Assembly (NCBI GenBank): GCA_001792895.1
Contig: MARA01000043.1
Coordinates: 248,001 to 312,000, forward strand
Reading direction: 5' to 3'
Length of the DNA: 64,000 bases
Source of the DNA: Lentinus brumalis
Taxonomy: Eukaryota; Basidiomycota; Agaricomycetes; Polyporales; Polyporaceae
Shown here piece after piece: positions 1-11,850 of the stretch. The notes below the pieces were generated by a model, which saw only the letters and a list, made by a program, of their open reading frames with translations, was not told the origin of the DNA and searched no databases. Position 1 is the first letter of the stretch, and each line of letters opens with the position of its first letter. The translations under genes were made by a program, and so were the position numbers.

Positions 1-1
1 G

Positions 2-1516
2 CCTGACGAACTGCTCGCATTGATTTTCGAGTATGCTCTACCATGGCGCAACAACGGACTGCACTCACGAGGATATTGGAAGGCCTCGCACAGAAGTGAC
101 ATGCTGGCCAGGATTCCCCTCACTCATGTGTGTCGCCGCTGGCGTGCCGCCGCAGTTGGGACTGCCACGTTATGGTCCATAATCGACGAGGACCTCAACC
201 ACCTGCAGGACGTGTTCTTGGACCGCTCAGGGGATGCCACTATTCAAGCCCTGGTCCGCTACACCATCGATCGGCCCACGGGAACCCACATCGCCCGGCA
301 TGCCGAACGTCTCAACGACCTATTCGTGATCTACCCACCGGCGAACGAAGAGTCCGGTCTCAGAACCGAGCTTCCCTTCAGCGTTCCCAACCTGGAGTGT
401 CTTACCATGTACTCGTCAGGTACAGTGGGTCGAGATAGGATCAACTTGGAGACTCTCGATACCATCTTTCCCCACGGTACTCCTTCCCTTCGCAGGCTCG
501 TTCTTTGGCACCTGCGACGATTGCCCGATGTGCGGTACGAACAGCTTACGCACCTCTTCATTAGCCATGGGAAGAGGCTGCCTATCATTGACCTCCTACG
601 ACGCTGTTCTGCACTCCAGAACCTTGCCCTCATCGATGCTTCGGTCTCCGGCCTGCCTCCGAGCGAGAACGAGAACAACAACATTCAAGTCGAGCTTCCA
701 AATCTCCGCGTTCTAACTCTCGGAACGTACAAGAACCCGGTGGCAGCCGTGAACCTTCCCAAGCTTCTTCCCGTTGTCGTCCTCCCGCGCGGGCTCACGT
801 TGCGCTTGGTCGGTTCGCAAGCGACGACGCTGCTGGCTCTCAACGACTACGACTTACACCAAATGCCAATCATGTCCACCCTAACCGCCATGACCGTCGA
901 CCTGCGCGCTGATGGCCATTGCACCCTCCGCGCATCCGGTCCCTCTGCGTCCGTGCTCCTTGACCTCCCAGATTTTCGCATGCAGCGGAGATATGGGCTC
1001 GGCGAACCCTGCTTCGTACCTCTTTCCGCGGTCGAAGTGGTGACATATCGGACCGAAGTACGCAACAAGGATTTGGACATGCTCCTTAACTGCAGCCTGC
1101 CGTCTCTCCGCGTCGTGCGTTTCGTGGATGCCTATGTCGCTCCCCGAAACCCTCAGGAGCAATTGCGCTACATCGATTATGACCTGCAAGGTGGCCCCGG
1201 CTGCGATGACTACATCGAAGCACTGTCCTGGGTCGCCGAGGAGAGCCCGCGGCTCGTAGAAATGGAGATATGGTCTTCGAACGTGGAGTTGCCCGGAAAG
1301 TTGGATCTTCCGGTGCACACCGACGTGCCCATCCGCAAGGTGACGTTCCACTATACCGGCAAAGACGATGCGATATTGGAGGAGGTGGATCTGACGCGTC
1401 TTCGCAACCGGGTTCCGGAGGTTGTTCTCTGCACGTCCCCGTCCGAACCCGAACCATCTACGACGATGTCGGAAAACGAAGCTCTGCAATGGGAGGACTC
1501 TGGAGAATGGTATTGA
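2..1516 (+). CDS. F-box-like protein, 5' truncated by window edge
   Basis: The frame is open from base 2 to a stop at 1514-1516, giving about 504 residues; the true start lies upstream. The first residues read PDELLALIFEY, followed about 45 residues later by LTHVCRRWRAAAVGTATLW. This is the LPxELL...VCxxWRxxAxxTPxLW layout of basidiomycete F-box-like domains. The rest is leucine-rich with irregular LRR-like segments and an acidic C-terminus. Such proteins usually act as substrate receptors of SCF ubiquitin ligases; that role is inferred from the family. It converges on another F-box-like gene, with 143 bp between the stops. An upstream intron cannot be excluded. Confidence 0.8.
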   Translation, partial: PDELLALIFEYALPWRNNGLHSRGYWKASHRSDMLARIPLTHVCRRWRAAAVGTATLWSIIDEDLNHLQDVFLDRSGDATIQALVRYTIDRPTGTHIARHAERLNDLFVIYPPANEESGLRTELPFSVPNLECLTMYSSGTVGRDRINLETLDTIFPHGTPSLRRLVLWHLRRLPDVRYEQLTHLFISHGKRLPIIDLLRRCSALQNLALIDASVSGLPPSENENNNIQVELPNLRVLTLGTYKNPVAAVNLPKLLPVVVLPRGLTLRLVGSQATTLLALNDYDLHQMPIMSTLTAMTVDLRADGHCTLRASGPSASVLLDLPDFRMQRRYGLGEPCFVPLSAVEVVTYRTEVRNKDLDMLLNCSLPSLRVVRFVDAYVAPRNPQEQLRYIDYDLQGGPGCDDYIEALSWVAEESPRLVEMEIWSSNVELPGKLDLPVHTDVPIRKVTFHYTGKDDAILEEVDLTRLRNRVPEVVLCTSPSEPEPSTTMSENEALQWEDSGEWY

Positions 1517-1659
1517 GCGTGAGTTCGCAATACCGGTGGTCCTTTGTACCCCGACAGATGTTAACGAATGGGAAATTACACAGGCTTCCATACACTTGCA
1601 CACGACATGCTCCAAACAACGATTCCCATGTTATATTACTGTAGAGCACAACTGATCAG

Positions 1660-3384
1660 TCAGAATGGCATCTCTGTACTCGTATCCAAGAACATCTCCG
1701 CGTCGTCCACATCCCTTCTCCAAAGCCGCAGCTCGCACTTCGGTGCGGACCGTTTGCTGAGACACGACTTGAAGTAATCCGGAACAGTCTGCCAGTGTTC
1801 GGGCCTCTCGTAGTCCGGGTTCAGCTCGAAGCGAAGACGCTTCAGCGGCGCCGCTTGGTGGTACTCGCGCCGTGAAAGGCACGTTCGGGCGTCCTCCATC
1901 AGCTTGACGGTCGGCTCCGCATTGCGGATCCAGAGATATTCCAGTGCGGGGCACAAAGCACCGATAGCGCCAAGCTGGAGCTGAGCGACGGTGGATCCGA
2001 GGGCCTTGAACACCGGCGTCGCGTCTCCTCCATATTCGCCATCGTCGACCACCAGGGTTCGGAGGGTGGTATAATGGGCGAGGAGGCCGTCCCTCCACTC
2101 CGACTCGCTGATCGCGTCAATGTCGCCCGCGCAAACCAGCGTGTCCAGTTGCGCGTCAGGGAACATGTCCGGTGCGGCTCGCAGGAGTGCCCTGTAGTAC
2201 ATGCGTCGGGCCTGACTCCCATTGCCGTTCTTACCGCCCGGAACGCGCACGCTGATCTCAAACCGGCCGCTGCTGCCCAGCTTACGCGTGGCGATGACTT
2301 TGATAACCCCGACTTCGTCGTGGCAGCTGTCCACCTTGAGGCGCGTTGCGGATCGAAGGATACCGAGGTTGCGGCGAAGGCGAGTGGGAGGGAGCATGTT
2401 GGCGGGCGCAGCCGCAGCGCGCTCTTCCGTCAACTCTTCGGTCGATAAGACGAGGTCGACGTGCGCGGGGACGTGGATGTGCGAGAGCAAGTTGGAGATG
2501 TGTTCTACACTCCCGTGGATGTTCAAGTCGCGCAGCCTGGGGCTGAGGTGAGCGACGGGACCGGCATCGTCGGAAGGGTTTGGCACGACAGTGATTGCAT
2601 GCAAGGCGGTTTTGGCGATGGTGAGGCGCTCCAATGACGTGCAGCTGCTCAACATGGTCACGAATTGGGCGGTAGTGTATAGTGGTCTGGCGCCAGCATA
2701 TTTACCCAGGTAGAGCAACCGCAGCGAGGAGAGGGCGACGTGATCCGCGACGAGGCTCGTTCCCTCGAGGGTCAGCGCCTTGAGATGGGGGAGGGTTCCG
2801 TGTGGGAGGCTGAACATCACTCCGGTTCCGTCGTGTCTCGAGCCGTCGCAGATACTGTGGCTGGTATGCTTCACGTTCGCGATGAGCGTTCGCAACTCCG
2901 GCATCTCGGGGACCATCATGCTGCTGTCGAACTGTGCGCAATCAAGAGCCTTGAAGCGGAGATATTCGATCCGGTGCCAGTGCGAACGGAGCACGGTCGA
3001 GTTCATTGTCGCGTTGAACAGGACAGGGGACCAGAAAGTGACCTGGACGAGCGAGCGTTGTGAATGCTCCAAACATAGTTCGAGCCATTGCAGACCGAGG
3101 CCGACGGAGATCTTCTGCCAGAAATCAGGCGTGTCTTCAATGAGCTTGCGCCAGTGTTGGCAGACAGCCATGAGCGGAAGCCAGTAGGGCGACCAAGAAG
3201 CCATGCCTGTGCCTGGGACGGGGTTGACTGCGGCGAGGATCTTGACGAGGACTTTGTTTGGCATGAGGACGATTGGGTGGGGTGGGCCGTGGGAGAGGTG
3301 GTAAGCGGACGGAGCCCTTGCCAGGGTATGTGCACGCGGGGGAGTTGTAGTGCTGTTACGAGGCGCAGGGTGGTTTTTCGACAT
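1660..3384 (-). CDS. F-box-like protein
   Basis: An uninterrupted frame of 574 residues starting at ATG 3384. The frame is open to 3546, but the upstream stretch is low in recognisable content, so the inner Met (MSKNHP) is preferred. Residues about 40-95 hold an F-box-like domain: MPNKVLVKILAAV, then LPLMAVCQHWRKLIEDTPDFWQ. Leucine-rich C-terminal segments follow, as in fungal LRR-type F-box proteins. The family role is substrate recognition in SCF E3 ligases; the substrate is unknown. It converges on the preceding F-box-like gene but shows little similarity outside the F-box, so a recent tandem duplication is not evident. Confidence 0.75.
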   Translation of the reverse strand: MSKNHPAPRNSTTTPPRAHTLARAPSAYHLSHGPPHPIVLMPNKVLVKILAAVNPVPGTGMASWSPYWLPLMAVCQHWRKLIEDTPDFWQKISVGLGLQWLELCLEHSQRSLVQVTFWSPVLFNATMNSTVLRSHWHRIEYLRFKALDCAQFDSSMMVPEMPELRTLIANVKHTSHSICDGSRHDGTGVMFSLPHGTLPHLKALTLEGTSLVADHVALSSLRLLYLGKYAGARPLYTTAQFVTMLSSCTSLERLTIAKTALHAITVVPNPSDDAGPVAHLSPRLRDLNIHGSVEHISNLLSHIHVPAHVDLVLSTEELTEERAAAAPANMLPPTRLRRNLGILRSATRLKVDSCHDEVGVIKVIATRKLGSSGRFEISVRVPGGKNGNGSQARRMYYRALLRAAPDMFPDAQLDTLVCAGDIDAISESEWRDGLLAHYTTLRTLVVDDGEYGGDATPVFKALGSTVAQLQLGAIGALCPALEYLWIRNAEPTVKLMEDARTCLSRREYHQAAPLKRLRFELNPDYERPEHWQTVPDYFKSCLSKRSAPKCELRLWRRDVDDAEMFLDTSTEMPF

Positions 3385-4194
3385 AGAGGCAGGACCCTGA
3401 CGATCGCGATACATCTGAGGGATTGACACGGTCAGATCGCGGACCTCTCTCCATACAACCCCAGAGTCAAGTACGCACCTTTTTGTGTGGCAGGGCAACG
3501 AGGGAAAATGTTGGATGGCTCGGAGGGCGGAGAGCAGCCTGCTCATATAGCGTGCGACGCATTGACTTCATGTTAGCTCCGGCACTATGATCTGTCACCG
3601 CGAATGCACTGAGGCCAAAGCGTCGAGTCAATGCTTCTTGGAATGACACTTTTCGCTTTCTCTTGGACCTACATGACTAGTATGCGAAATGGTCTTGAGT
3701 ATCGACCGTCCCACAACGTTGCCATGGTATTTGAGGAGCCGCATCGTCGCAACGAGCCACTCAGCTTAAACTATGCACGGCTGTCCGTGCTCCAAGCTTG
3801 AGCCTGAGCATCCAGCACAGCGTTCCTATTGAGCGACATATTGATCAAAGTCTCCGCGGCTGGGGAGCTGTCGACGAGGTCATATGTAGAGTGTCTCTGC
3901 TGGCAGTCATTAGCATTTAGCATCTTTTATGAGACTGCATAGCACTCACGAGTCACCGGAAGAGCCAAGGCGTATAAGTATAGCAGTTCTTTCCTTAAAG
4001 ATCGATCTGCTTTTTTTCCAGTCTGCGCAAGGCCGTGCTTGTCTTTGGCTATGGCGGAGCCTCCGGCCTCCAATGCGCTCTCGAGATCCCAAGTGTACCA
4101 GAGAGATGGGTCAATCGCAACAGATCTGCCAGTGAGGGTCAGGAGGTAAGCGCGTCACAACCTGGCTGATGCTGGCTGATGAGGCGCTTATGAG

Positions 4195-4210
4195 AGTCAA
4201 CCACCACCAC
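4195..4210 (+). promoter_or_regulatory. Upstream block shared by MYND-1 and MYND-3
   Basis: AGTCAACCACCACCAC occurs 169 bp before the MYND-1 start and, in the same sense, 151 bp before the MYND-3 start (23869-23884, reverse strand). Both are preceded by a GGCTGATG...GGCGC segment. A regulatory role is inferred from position only; it may simply be duplicated flanking DNA. Confidence 0.4.
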
Positions 4211-4305
4211 CATCATCACTACATGGAAAACAGGTACGTCGGAGGGGCATATTATATCGCCCTGAGATTTACACAGAAGCAGAGACTAAATTTTGGGGCC
4301 GCTAT

Positions 4306-4323
4306 ACCAGGACGCGCTAGGCT
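4306..4323 (+). promoter_or_regulatory. Upstream block shared by MYND-1 and MYND-2
   Basis: ACCAGGACGCGCTAGGCT is identical to 20940-20957 on the reverse strand in front of MYND-2. It ends 55 bp upstream of the MYND-1 ATG. In MYND-2 it runs straight into a TATAAAG box. This is consistent with a core-promoter element retained after duplication; function is inferred. Confidence 0.45.
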
Positions 4324-5957
4324 GCAGACTCCTACTGACAATAATTCGCCTCCACCCGGCCGGTCCGCACTTAACAGGATGCCTGACTTCGGGAGGTCTA
4401 CACGCAATCAGAACTATGACCGACAGCATGAAGAGCTGTACAAAGATCTTGTACTAATGACGGCGAGAAAGAATCCTAGATGGAGCGTCCATGTTGTGCG
4501 GACGATGCTCCACATGCCCAGTAATAATTTCGCGCTGTTTACCGCCCCCGCGACTATCAATCACTGACACCGTGTATTGCACTAGAACTACATACGAGAA
4601 GGGGGTTCAGGAAGACCCACAAATACTTCGCTGACATATCTCGCAAGTTGGGGTATGTTTACGTGACTGCATGTGCTCGAAATGAGTGGCATCTCGTCAA
4701 TGCAATCCTGTCCGTACTGGCTAGCATGTGCACTGACGGAATCCTCTGTCGCAAGCTCCTCGACCAAGGTACTGGACGATTTTACGATTGTATCTCGATG
4801 CTTTGCATACCATGGTGACTTCTTCCCAGGAATCATCCTTCCGGGGCTCTTGAAGATCTCAAATTCGAGTGACGAAGATCCAGAACCCCTCCTCAAGCTG
4901 TCCTCCCTCATCGCGCGGCACGGGAGCGACTCGATCAAGTTGGAATATCTGAGCGAGAATATGCTCGCCATGGTTACCGTGGTGAATCAGCCTATTCATG
5001 ACCGTCTCCGCGGTATGGTCTCTCCCCTTGCGAGCGAGTTTGCAGTCGTCGCGATCTGTCACTGCTACGAGGTCCTCTATTCGCCGTCCGCCGTCAAGAA
5101 TCCCTCCCTCGGCGCTCTTATCAAGTCAGTTGACACAATCCTCGAATATTACCGACGCTTCAACAACAGCTATAATTTCATCATCCACGGTCTACCCATC
5201 CTAATGCTTGGCGCAGGTGCATGCCCACGCGAGCGAATCGACGACATCGCCCCTACGCACCAGCTGTTCTGTGCCTTGACTCGGAGCGAAGACATTGCCC
5301 TCAGGTGCGCAGCTGTGTGTGTGTTCCTTTGGGCCTGCTACCCCCAGGACCCGGAGGCTGACACGCCTGATCCCTTCTCACCGCTTGGATTCGACCCCTC
5401 CCTCGAAGGCTTCCCTCCCGATCTCCGCGTGGCCATGGAGGAGTACGGAATAGACCGCTGCGAGACGACCCTCATGAGGCGCTGCACGATGGATTTCCTC
5501 GACCTCCTGCGGGACTTCTTCAATGACAAAGATCTTTACAAGTTCGGAACTGCAATGACGGACATCCTCCTCCGGGGCCAATTCGTGTATGGGGGGACGG
5601 CATACCGGACGACGAAGACAGCTACGTGCTGTTCGACAACTGGAACGAGTACATGCCCGCCGCAGCAAACGTGCTCCGCCAACACCCTTATGGAAGCCCT
5701 GCCGACCTCGACAGGGCCAACATGCTCGACCTGGAATACCTTATCATCATGAACGCAGACCCTTGCAAAATCGAGGCGACCGCCCGCAAGATGATGGCGA
5801 GCAACCCGCAGCACCCGTACGCGTACGTCATCTTCTGCATGCGCGCGAAGAACCGCGAGGAGGTTCTGCAGGTCGCGAAACGCGGGCTAGAGGTCGAAAA
5901 CATCACTCCTTGCCTGCGGCGTCGCCTGTTGCTGGTCCTCATGGACACACACATCGC

Positions 5958-5970
5958 GAAGGCCTGGACG
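5958..5970 (+). repeat. Target-site duplication, left copy
   Basis: GAAGGCCTGGACG, 13 bp, repeated at 12348-12360. It flanks the LINE and lies in exon 3 coding sequence of MYND-1 (Lys-Ala-Trp-Thr codons), as expected for target-primed integration. Confidence 0.95.
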
Positions 5971-6110
5971 AAGGACTCCTCTTGGCTCTCTACCGTCACC
6001 ATCGGCATTTTTCCCACGCTCAACCTCGCCCAGGAGTCGGGGTTGTAGCGTGCGGCACACCAGGTCTCGGGCAACCAGAGCTAGCTACATCTAACTAGAG
6101 TACTACGGTT

Positions 6111-7811
6111 ATGTTTTCGGCTTCGAAAGGGGGTGCGGGACGGGTGGAGACTCCAGCTACGGCAGGATCGCAGACGCGCCCTAAGCGCGCGGCCACATCG
6201 ACAGCGGACTCGAACCTCCCGGCCTTGGAGCTCTTCCAGAAGTATGCGGACCAGATCAAGGACGCGGAGGACGCGCACAAGATGCTTGCTGGTCGCCTCC
6301 TGGTACCGGCAGCAATGGCTCCGGCGGTGGACCACCTACTGGCGGCGATCCTCGCACTGGCACAGTCGAATCCAGGCCACGCGATCGCGGTTCAATCCCT
6401 CATCGCTCTGTATCACTACGCCAAGGCGGCGTTCGAGTCTGAGCTGGCCAGGGGGTCGCCGACTCGGTAGCAAAGAGGCTGGACGCGCAAGTTGCCTCGG
6501 CGATCAAGACGGTTACGACGGATGCGCGGGCACACATGGAAGGGGTTCTAAAGGGTATGCAGGAACAGGTGAGTGAGACAAGGCAGACGATGGGGATGCA
6601 GTCGCAGGAGCGAGTAGACTGCTGGAGGAGGTCAAGGGAGTCGTGGCGGACGGGGTTGCGGGCCCTGCGCTCTCCGGTGAGTCCCTCGTCCCGGGTCCGA
6701 GAACGTATGCGCAAGCTCTGCGAGGCCCGGGGACTGCCCCGCCGTCGCCGCAGTGCGCGCGCGCGGTGACACGGGCGCAACTACGTGATCGACAACTGCT
6801 GGTGGATGGGCTCACCGCCGACGGGGAGGAGCAGCTCTCGGCTGCGGTGTTGGTGGCCAAGGCGCACATGGCGTTGAACATTATGCGTGACGAGCAGGAC
6901 TATGAGCTGCCCGAGGGCATTAAGGTCCGGGCGGCCACGGCGCTGTCCAACGGCGGCGTAGTCTATGAGTTTGATCGTGCGGCCAGCGCCGCTTGGATAA
7001 AGCGCGACGGCATTCTGCAGGACTTTCAGCGGGGCCTGGGAGTTGGGGCTCAAGTGAAGCCTCGGTATTATAAAGTGGTCGCAGAGTTTGTACCTGTGTC
7101 TTTCGACCCCGAAAACCCGTACGACCTCACGGTGGTGGAGAGCGACAATGACATACACCACGGCAACTTGGTGTCGGCGCGCTGGATTAAGCCCCTGGAG
7201 AAGAGGGCTCCGGGGCAGCGCGTCGCGTTTCTACTGATCGCCTTTTTGACCCCCAGGATGCCAACACTGCGATCAAGAAAGGCCTCTACATTGCCAGCAA
7301 GCACGTCCCCGTGAGGCGCGACCAGGACGAACCACAGCGCTGCGCCAAGTGTCACAAGTACGACCCTCCGCACCTCGCCCGTGACTGCAAGGCCATCCAT
7401 GAGACGTGCGCGTCCTGCGCCTCGATTCACCACAGGACCGCGGAGTGCACGATCACTAGCCACGACGATTACCGGTGCGTCAACTGCAATACCCGGGGAC
7501 ACGCGGCGTGGGAGAAGAGCTGCCCGGCGTACGCGTGTGCACTCCGGAAGCTGCGTGCACGTCGACCGGAGTCCGGTTTCCGCTTCTTCCCTCTGGCTGA
7601 GGATCCATACACCTGGGAGTCAATCGAAGGCGGAGAGAGTTTGTTTGGCATGGTCGAGGGGCGGCAGCACGCGCACAGGCAGCGCACCCAGCTAAGTCGC
7701 TCTCCGCGTCCTACGCCAGCGCCGCGGCGTTCCGGTAGCCTGCTCAGTGACCGCTTTGCAGATGCGTTTGACGATCTGGATGGCGAACCTCTCTCCCCGT
7801 CGCAGAATTAA
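6111..7811 (+). CDS. LINE ORF1, gag-like protein with zinc knuckles (frameshifted as given)
   Basis: Starts at ATG 6111 and ends at TAA 7809-7811, read in four frame segments. Each switch equals one missing base: near the G run 6451-6455, the G run 6592-6595 and the T run 7243-7247. The N-terminal part is Ala-rich and helical. The C-terminal part holds three cysteine-knuckle motifs: C-x2-C-x6-H-x4-C (CAKCHKYD), C-x2-C-x4-H-x4-C (CASCASIH) and C-x2-C-x4-H-x6-C (CVNCNTRGH). In LINEs this protein binds RNA and forms the RNP with element RNA. The stop overlaps the ORF2 start as TAATG. Whether the shifts are real or consensus errors is open. Confidence 0.75.
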
Positions 7812-10800
7812 TGCAAGATACGGTCACAAGACTTCGGATTTGGCAGCAGAACCTCAACAAGTCCCTCGACGCGCAGGGCTATCTCATCAACACGGCGCGT
7901 GAGGACCTATACGACATCGTTGCTTTGCAAGAGCCATACATGGCCTGGAACAAGTTGACGCGGGCGCACTCGCGATGGGTGGTTCTGTACCCAGCCGGCC
8001 ATCATGACTCGAAAGAGCGCGTGCGGTCGGTGATGCTCGTCAGCGCGAAGCTGTCCACGAAAGCTTGGTACCAGGTTAGCAGCAAGTGCCCGGATATGAC
8101 AGTGGTGTCCATGAAGACGGCAGACGGTGCGCGTATCCACCTTTTCAATCTTTATGTTGATGGAAATCACGACAGAACTTTACACGCAGCTGCGCGACTG
8201 GCTCGTAAGCTGTACCAGCAATTCGAGGGCCAATGCCCGCAACATTTCATTTGGCTAGGCGACTTCAATCGTCACCACCCGGCTTGGGACGACCCCCGTA
8301 ACGGCCACCTCTTCACTTCGCATAATCTGGATCGAGCACAGTTACTGATCGACTCTTACACCAGCTTAGGTATGGTCATGGCGCTGCCGCCGTCCTTGCC
8401 CACGCTGTGCGCGTCCCGCACGAAGAACCTCACCCGCCCCGACAATGTTTTCTGCTCTGAGGAGCTACTCGACCGCGTCTCGCTGTGCTCCGTCGACATG
8501 GTCTACCAGGGCCCCAAGTCCGACCATTTCCCTATCGTCACCCACATCGAAGTACCGCTGGCACTGGCAAAGCCGGACGTTCGTCGCAACTTTCGTGCTG
8601 TCAACTGGGAAGAGTTCCGACGGACATTGGGCAAGGAGCTGGAGGAGGCGCATCTGGCTGACCACATCGACACGCCGCAGGCCTTCGACGACACCCTGGA
8701 CAAGCTGCTGGTGGCGATCAACGTGGCTGTCGAGAAGCACGTTCCGTGCACGTCCATCACTCCGTACACGAAGCCGTGGTTCACCAGTGAGCTGTCAGAA
8801 GCGCGACGCAAGATGCATGCCCTTGCGCGGGAGGCAAAGCGGTTCAAGGCCGATCCCCTGCATGCCTCCCACGCCGCATACAGGCGGGCCAGGAACCACT
8901 ACACCGACCTGCAACGTTACTCAAAGAAGGACTGCTGGGCATCTTTCCTGGAAGACACCGACGACACTACCATCTGGAGGACCAACCGATATCTCAGCCG
9001 CGGGTCCACTGACGGCGGCAAGGCGTGCATCCCAGCAATTAAGGCTGTTGGGGATGATGGGCAGCAGGTGTTGCTCACCGACAACGAGGCGAAGGGCACT
9101 GAGTTTTATAAGACATTCTTTCTGCCGCGCGTTGATACTGCTGACGACATCTGCATTGACCAGGAGTACCCCGAGCCTCGATATGCTTTTCAGCCGATCA
9201 CTGATGAGCAGGTTCGCCGTGCCATCCGCCAGCTCAGGTCCTTCAAGGTTCCAGGGCCGGACGGCATCCCAAATGAGGTGTACCGAGCCTCCGCCGACGT
9301 GCTGGTCCCCATCCTTGGACGACTTTTCCGTGCTACCTTCGAGCTGGAGTACTACCCGGAGCGCTGGAAGGTCTCGGACACGGTTGTTCTGCGGAAGCCT
9401 GGCAAGACCGACTATACCGTAGCCAAGGCGTACCGCGGCATTGCGCTGCTAAGTTGCCTCTCGAAGATCTTGTCAAGATGTGTTGCTAATGTCCTCGTTC
9501 ATCACGCAGAGAAGTTGGGGATGCTCCCCAACCACCAGTTTGGTGGTCGTGCTGGACGGCAGACGACTGACTCACTCCACCTCGTGCAGAAGACCGTCAA
9601 GGATGCGTGGCGCCAGGGCAAGGTTGCGGCAGCCCTCTTCCTCGATATCAAGTCAGCCTTTCCGGCTGCGGTCCCAGAACGGCTCTATCACATTCTGCGT
9701 ACGCGCGGGGTGCCGGCAGAATACGTGCGTTGGCTCCGCGCGAAGCTCACCGGCCGGCGGACCACTCTCAAGTTCGACGACTTTGCATCTGAACCCTTCC
9801 TCATTGAGCGCGGCATCGATCAAGGCTGCCCGCTGTCTGTCATCTTGTACGCATTCTACAATGCTGCGCTTATCGAGGCTGCCGATCCCAAGAAGGGGGA
9901 GACAGCTGAGGGCTCGATGGACGACGTAGCGGTTCTGGTCACTGGCAGTACCTTTCGGGCGGTACATGCCCAGTTGGGAGACTTCATGACGCGTGCCGGC
10001 GGGGGCGAGGACTGGTCGGCGACACACTACTCCGCTTTTTCAGTCGACAAGTTTGGCCTGGTGAACTTTTCGCGCAAGCTCAGTATCCGGAGGGGACTCC
10101 TTGGGCCCACGTTACAGCTGCGGGTGCACCGCATCGAGCCTAGCCCCTATCACCGCTTCCTCGGCGTGTTGGTCGACTGCGAGCTCCGGCACCACCCCCA
10201 AGTTGCGGATGCCTTCGCTAAGGGCACGGCATGGACAACCCTGATGCGACGTTTGGGCCGTCCGCGACATGGACTCTCGATGGGCGTGCTTATGCGCCTG
10301 TACCAAGCCGTGGCGGTGCCGCGCATCCTCTATGCGGCCGACACGTTCCTACTCCCAGCCCGAAAGGTCGAGGGCCAAAAAGCAACTGCCGGATCTGTAG
10401 GCCACATCAAGAAGCTCGCCCAGATTCAGCGGCAGGCAGCGCTCATCATCACTGGTGCCATGCGCACAACGGCGACCGATGTCCTCGAAGCGCACCTTCG
10501 CTTGCTTCCCTTCGACTTACTGGTGGACAAGGTTTGCTTCCGCGCAACAGCGCGGTTGTGCTCCCTCCCATCCTCCCACCCTCTCCACTCGCATGTCAGG
10601 AGGGCCTCTAAGCCTGTCTCCTCGCATCGCTCGCACATGCACGACCTCTTGCAGCTGTACGCCGCGCACCTCTCCCAGGAGACGATGGAGAAGATCCAGC
10701 CAACTCGCCACCCTCCGCACTGGGAGCCGGGGCATATGGTCGACATTTCGGGCTCGAAGGAGGAGGCAGCGGAGAGCGAGACGCGGTGGGCACAGCGTGA

Positions 10801-11850
10801 GGGCATCAGGGTGTACTCGGATGGCTCGGAGCTCGAGGGCGGGGTCGGCGCAGCTGCGGTTCTCTTCAATGCGCGCACACGGGTATGGAAGACATTGCGT
10901 CTCCATCTAGGGCCAGCGGACGAGCACACAGTTTATGAGGCGGAGACGGTTGGGGCTATCCTGGGAACTGAGCTGGTCAGGAGGGAGCGGGACGTAGGGC
11001 GGGTAGCATCGGTGGCATTGGACGGCAAATCGGCGATCGAGGGCTCGCTAGTCCGTGAGTCCCGTCCCAGTCACTATCTTACTGACCTCTTGCACGCCAG
11101 GGTTGCCGTGGTCAAGAAGCAGCATCGGCGACTAGAGCTCACTCTTCGGTGGGTCCCCGGTCACCAAGACATTGCCGGCAACGAGCAGGCAGACTGCGAG
11201 GCGAAGCTTGCGGCGGCCGGCGACTCCAGCTCAGTGCGACTTCTCCCGGCTGCCTTACGCCGGCCACTCCCGGTCAGTATTTCGAAGGCAAAGCAAGTCT
11301 ATAACAAGAAGTTGGAAGCGCAGGCAGCAGAGCGTTGGCGAGCTTCCAAGAGGGGGCTGAGCTTCGGCGAGTGGACCCTGCACTTCCGTCTGATCGATTC
11401 CAGAAGCTTGTTGCGCCCCTGACGAGGCGCAACGCTTCGCTGCTGATTCAATTGCGTACAGGAAAAGCGCCACTGAGGCATCATTTGCATACTATCGGAC
11501 GTGCGCCTTCACAACGGTGTCCAGGGTGCAGCGCAGCAAAGGAGACCGTGCTCCATTTCATCCTGCAGTGCCCGAAGTTCTCCCGTCAGCGGCGCGCTTT
11601 CCTCGGCCCCCTGGGACGCAATGGACTCCGACTTGACTACCTTCTTTCGACAGAGAAAGGAGTCGACCGGCTTTTCCAGTTTGTCCATGCCACTGGGAGA
11701 CTGTACGAGACGTTTGGTGACCTCCAGCCCTCGAATCGACGTGAGAAGGGCAGTGCACAGCGCACCGAGGCTGGAATGGCACCTTGCGATCGCAGGGTGC
11801 CGCCGCGGCAGTTGCGGCAGACCACGCTGAGTTTCCGGCCTTCTTCTTGA
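7811..11850 (+). CDS. LINE ORF2: endonuclease-reverse transcriptase-RNase H
   Basis: The ATG at 7811 shares one base with the ORF1 stop. Domains in order: APE-type endonuclease (LQEPY, WLGDFNRHH, KSDHFPI; residues about 1-255); reverse transcriptase (VPGPDGIPNEVY, LFLDIKSAF, GIDQGCPLS, catalytic MDD in GSMDDVAVL); RNase H (VYSDGSE, YEAE, ALDGKS, WVPGHQDIAGNEQAD; residues about 995-1130). The frame reaches a stop at 11422 after 1203 residues. The expected C-terminal segment (SLLIQLRTGKAPL, then CPGC...H...C) continues in another frame to 11850. One missing base in the G run 11352-11356 explains this. The protein nicks the target and primes reverse transcription. All catalytic signatures seen look intact. 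Confidence 0.9.

Larger units (their letters stand above)
3385..4378. other. Intergenic region upstream of MYND-1
   Basis: No supported gene. It holds the 5' flank of the reverse-strand F-box gene and the promoter side of MYND-1. A short CAC/CAT-rich run lies at 4200-4222 and an AT-rich TATA-like stretch (CATATTATATC) near 4247. Confidence 0.5.

Noticed and set aside
4169..4378. Upstream in-frame extension of MYND-1 with a six-His run
   Set aside because: The six His codons are a CAC/CAT microsatellite in the 5' flank; the family N-terminus aligns only from the Met at 4379.
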